DNA of 64,000 nucleotides, taken from contig JAINUG010000033.1 in the NCBI GenBank assembly GCA_029706075.1, positions 1,302,001 to 1,366,000 of the forward strand. The letters run 5' to 3'. Below the pieces are notes generated by a model. That model was not told where the DNA came from. It did no database searches and saw only the letters and a program-made list of their open reading frames with translations. The position numbers and the translations under genes are program-made. This stretch comes from Aldrovandia affinis. Lineage: Eukaryota > Chordata > Actinopteri > Notacanthiformes > Halosauridae. This document shows, piece by piece, positions 61,365 to 64,000 of the stretch. The number at the start of each line of letters is the position of its first letter. The stretch's first letter is position 1.

Positions 61365-61565
61365 CAGGGGTGTCCAATCTTATCTAAGAAGGGCTGGTGT
61401 GGGTGCAGGCTTTTGTTATAGCCCAGCACTAAAACACCTGATTCAACTGATCAATGATTAGACCATCCATGATTAGTGAACTAGTTGAACTAGGTGTTTA
61501 ATGTTGGGCTAGAACAAAAGCTTGCCTTATAGCTTACCCTTCTTGGATAAGATTGGACACCCCTG
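61365..61565. mobile_element. hAT-type MITE, 201 bp
   Basis: Ends CAGGGGTGTCCAATCTTATC and GATAAGATTGGACACCCCTG are perfect 20-bp inverted repeats. Flanks ATGTAGCC (61357-61364) and ATGTAGAC (61566-61573) agree at seven of eight bases. Second inverted zone inside (GCAGGCTTTTGTTATAGCCC against GGGCTAGAACAAAAGCTTGC). Confidence 0.88.
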
Positions 61566-64000
61566 ATGTAGACTGCTGATGTACTAGCAAGTACCTCCCA
61601 TTTGTATTTGTGAAAAAAAAGATTGAAGTGTGGACCAGGAAGAGTTTGTTATCCTATGTAAGGTTGTGGTACTCCCTGCAAGGTGCTTGATGAATGTTAC
61701 CAAGTTCTAGAATAAATATGGTAAGAACATACTGTTGTGTTTTCCAAAGAAGCACATTTCATTGAAGTTTAGATACACCTTTAAGCTAACTCATTCCACA
61801 TTGCTTCATTTTTGCATGACTTGCTACAATCTAAATCAACACCTGGCAGACTTAAATGTAATGGTGACGTGTTCTGAAACTCCCAGTTAATTTCATGTTG
61901 TATTTCCCTGCCATGGTTAAAGTAGCTGGCCTCAACTTACTTAATGACCTCATTATTCTAGTGGTTTTAGCAATCAAACACAAGGAGCCAAATCTGGGAT
62001 TTTATGTACTAGCTCTTTGTAAAGCAAGACAAACAAACCAATTCTAACCCTGCTTCCTGCTTCTTAAAGGCCAGTCCTTCATTGATTGCTAGGGTAGAGA
62101 GCTCTATATTTAGTCGTTTTCTTCTTTGTGACATTACCCTGTGGGGTTGTTTTGTTTGTAGTCCCACCCAGTTACCAACCTCCCATTTAATGCTATTTTT
62201 ATACTACTTTCTTTTTGGCCATAATGCCAAGAGTCCTTTAGAGTTGCATATTCAATCGTTTTTGATAAACATTCCATTACATCCATTTACATTTCATTGT
62301 ATTGTGTTTCTGAGCCACAGAAATATTAAGGAGATTCTTGTGGACTTCAATAAGTACGCTGTACACAGATGACAAAAAGGATAATTTTGGGGATTAAAGC
62401 CCCGGATTTTGCATTAATTTCAATTCGCTCCCTGGTTTCTTCAGCCCTGTATACACACTACGCCTGTTCCATCCACAGAAGATCATTTGGACACTTAATC
62501 AGTAGTGCTTATTGTTATCTGAATGGAATAAGACAGGAACACTTTGGCAGAGGCACTTTTGTGAGTGGAGAAGTGCACTTGAGGCTGGCAACTATTGATT
62601 TTGACACAGCATCTCTCATTAGTGAAGTGTTCACTGAGGGGTTCTGGCCACAAACTCATCTTCGTGTGTTCACATTTGGCTAAATACGTATTTATATGCT
62701 TATCTAAATTCCTGTCTATAAGAAGCAGGGACAAACCCTGTTTTTGGATTTGGCATGCATGGTTCAAGCCTTTCCCACATTTAATAAAAGCATAGTCATG
62801 AATCATGGATTTCCATGATAAAATGCAGCTATTGGCTAAGACTTGAAGCATACAAGAATGTGTGTTCATCCTGTACTTTACAGGAATAAGCAATTATTGG
62901 TTTATTATGGTCAAGAATAGATTGATGGAAAAAAGCCATAATTTTTTATATGGCTGTAAATTGAGTACCACTACATCTCACCCCTGTAGGTTTCTGGTAA
63001 AAGATCTAATCAATTGTCCATGCAGCAAAGGCAGTCTTTACTTTGACTGAGTAGGAACAACTTATTTGGTATACACCAGAGGGCAGTGTTTCAGTAGTTT
63101 AAAAGCAAAGAATAAATGCATCCAAAAAAATTGTGAAAATCCAAACATATTGAATTTTAATATATTTATTTATCAGGATTGAGCAGATTGCCTGCATTTT
63201 GTTTCATATCACTGCAACTGTGAACATCATATTGTTTACATGGTTAGCTGTTTTATTTATTTTTTGTTTACAAAGATCCAGCTTGGTACAAACAAGTATT
63301 TGCAGTGCCCCTCACTGCCGTTTGTCTGAATTTCTTGCTAGTTATTAGCAACTAGCTCTTTTCTTCATTGGTGCTAAATATTTCTAAATACTATCTGCTG
63401 CAAAAAATGTATGTTACTCTCTACCTGCCTCCTTCACCAATTTATTATAATTTTTAAATCTGATGAAGTGCACATAGGCAGTTAATATAGGCTTTCCTCA
63501 TTCTCTGTCAAGGAATATTTTCCATCAAAACTGCCAGAAATTAAATATACAGATTCATTACCGTGTGCCAAATGGTAACGATGCACTATCAAAAAGAAAA
63601 CATTGTTCATTGTGAAACCTAAGGTGTGTCTTAGGGAATGGCGTACGATGCTTGTTACTAACACCATTTATTTCCCTGACTGAAGCAGTAAGCCTATTGC
63701 ACCATGCCTCTGTCTATGGGCAATATGAACACAGTTCACTGCCTATGAAACAGATTTGAGAAACTGACTTTCAAAAGAGACATCGAAAAATATTTCAGGT
63801 ATTAATTACACAGTGTGAAGCCACAGGAAATAGAGCCCCCTATAAATATGGTCTCCAAAGAGTATCCATCATTTGATTGCTTGTGAGGTGACATTGGGGA
63901 AACATTTGAAAACCACGGTTTGAAGTAAAAGCCAAATGACATTCCTGAGCGGTATCACTGGTTCAATGCATTTAGTGCGCCACTATTTAAGCCCTTGGCG

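Larger units (their letters stand above)
58722..64000. other. Intergenic sequence downstream of dpysl3
   Basis: No exon chain or RNA gene recognised. Contains a perfect hairpin (59125-59158) and a hAT-type MITE (61365-61565). Open frames at 59512-59724 and 62082-62893 have no family resemblance. Confidence 0.6.

Noticed and set aside
62082-62893. Overlapping open frames on both strands near the right end
   Set aside because: No splice or domain evidence; could be a conserved non-coding block but that needs alignment.

Overview
The window reads as a bony-fish (teleost-type) chromosomal segment. The evidence is two vertebrate neuronal genes with split exons and GT-AG introns, introns full of Tc1-type, hAT-type, Harbinger-type and Tigger-type DNA transposons, L2-type non-LTR retrotransposons, tRNA-derived SINEs carrying the usual fish 3' core, and long CA and GA microsatellites. 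The species cannot be named from sequence alone, and no prokaryotic or viral gene organisation was seen.

Layout. 1-2960: decayed L2-type LINE on the minus strand, itself hit by a small hAT-type element. 3041-11448, plus strand: the last eight coding exons of a JAKMIP-family coiled-coil gene, called jakmip2, ending in a short hydrophobic tail; its introns hold at least five DNA-transposon relics. 11449 to about 14470: probable 3' untranslated region, perhaps itself spliced. About 14470-26361: intergenic sequence dominated by mobile DNA, including a stacked block at 19231-22861 (an L2 copy inside a Tc1-like element, abutting a second Tc1-like element). 26362-56520, plus strand: a complete dpysl3 (CRMP4) gene with two alternative first exons (26362 long form, 34359 short form) and thirteen shared exons, followed by a 3' untranslated region with a good poly(A) signal at 58696. 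58722-64000: intergenic, no gene recognised.

Together, jakmip2 followed by dpysl3 in the same orientation is, from general knowledge, the order known at human 5q32. The synteny and the long-form N-terminus of the second gene are the main reasons for choosing jakmip2 and dpysl3 over their paralogues. JAKMIP proteins are microtubule-linked coiled-coil proteins and CRMPs bind tubulin and actin in growing axons, but no shared regulation is visible here.

Points needing attention: a one-base deficit in the otherwise canonical third exon of dpysl3 (41159-41342), which breaks the frame in a conserved segment; two exon-like segments between or within the genes (25211-25249 and 28931-29053) that could be an alternative jakmip2 tail; and several nested or palindromic transposon structures. 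I found no convincing previously undescribed system; the strongest candidates are listed with tests.
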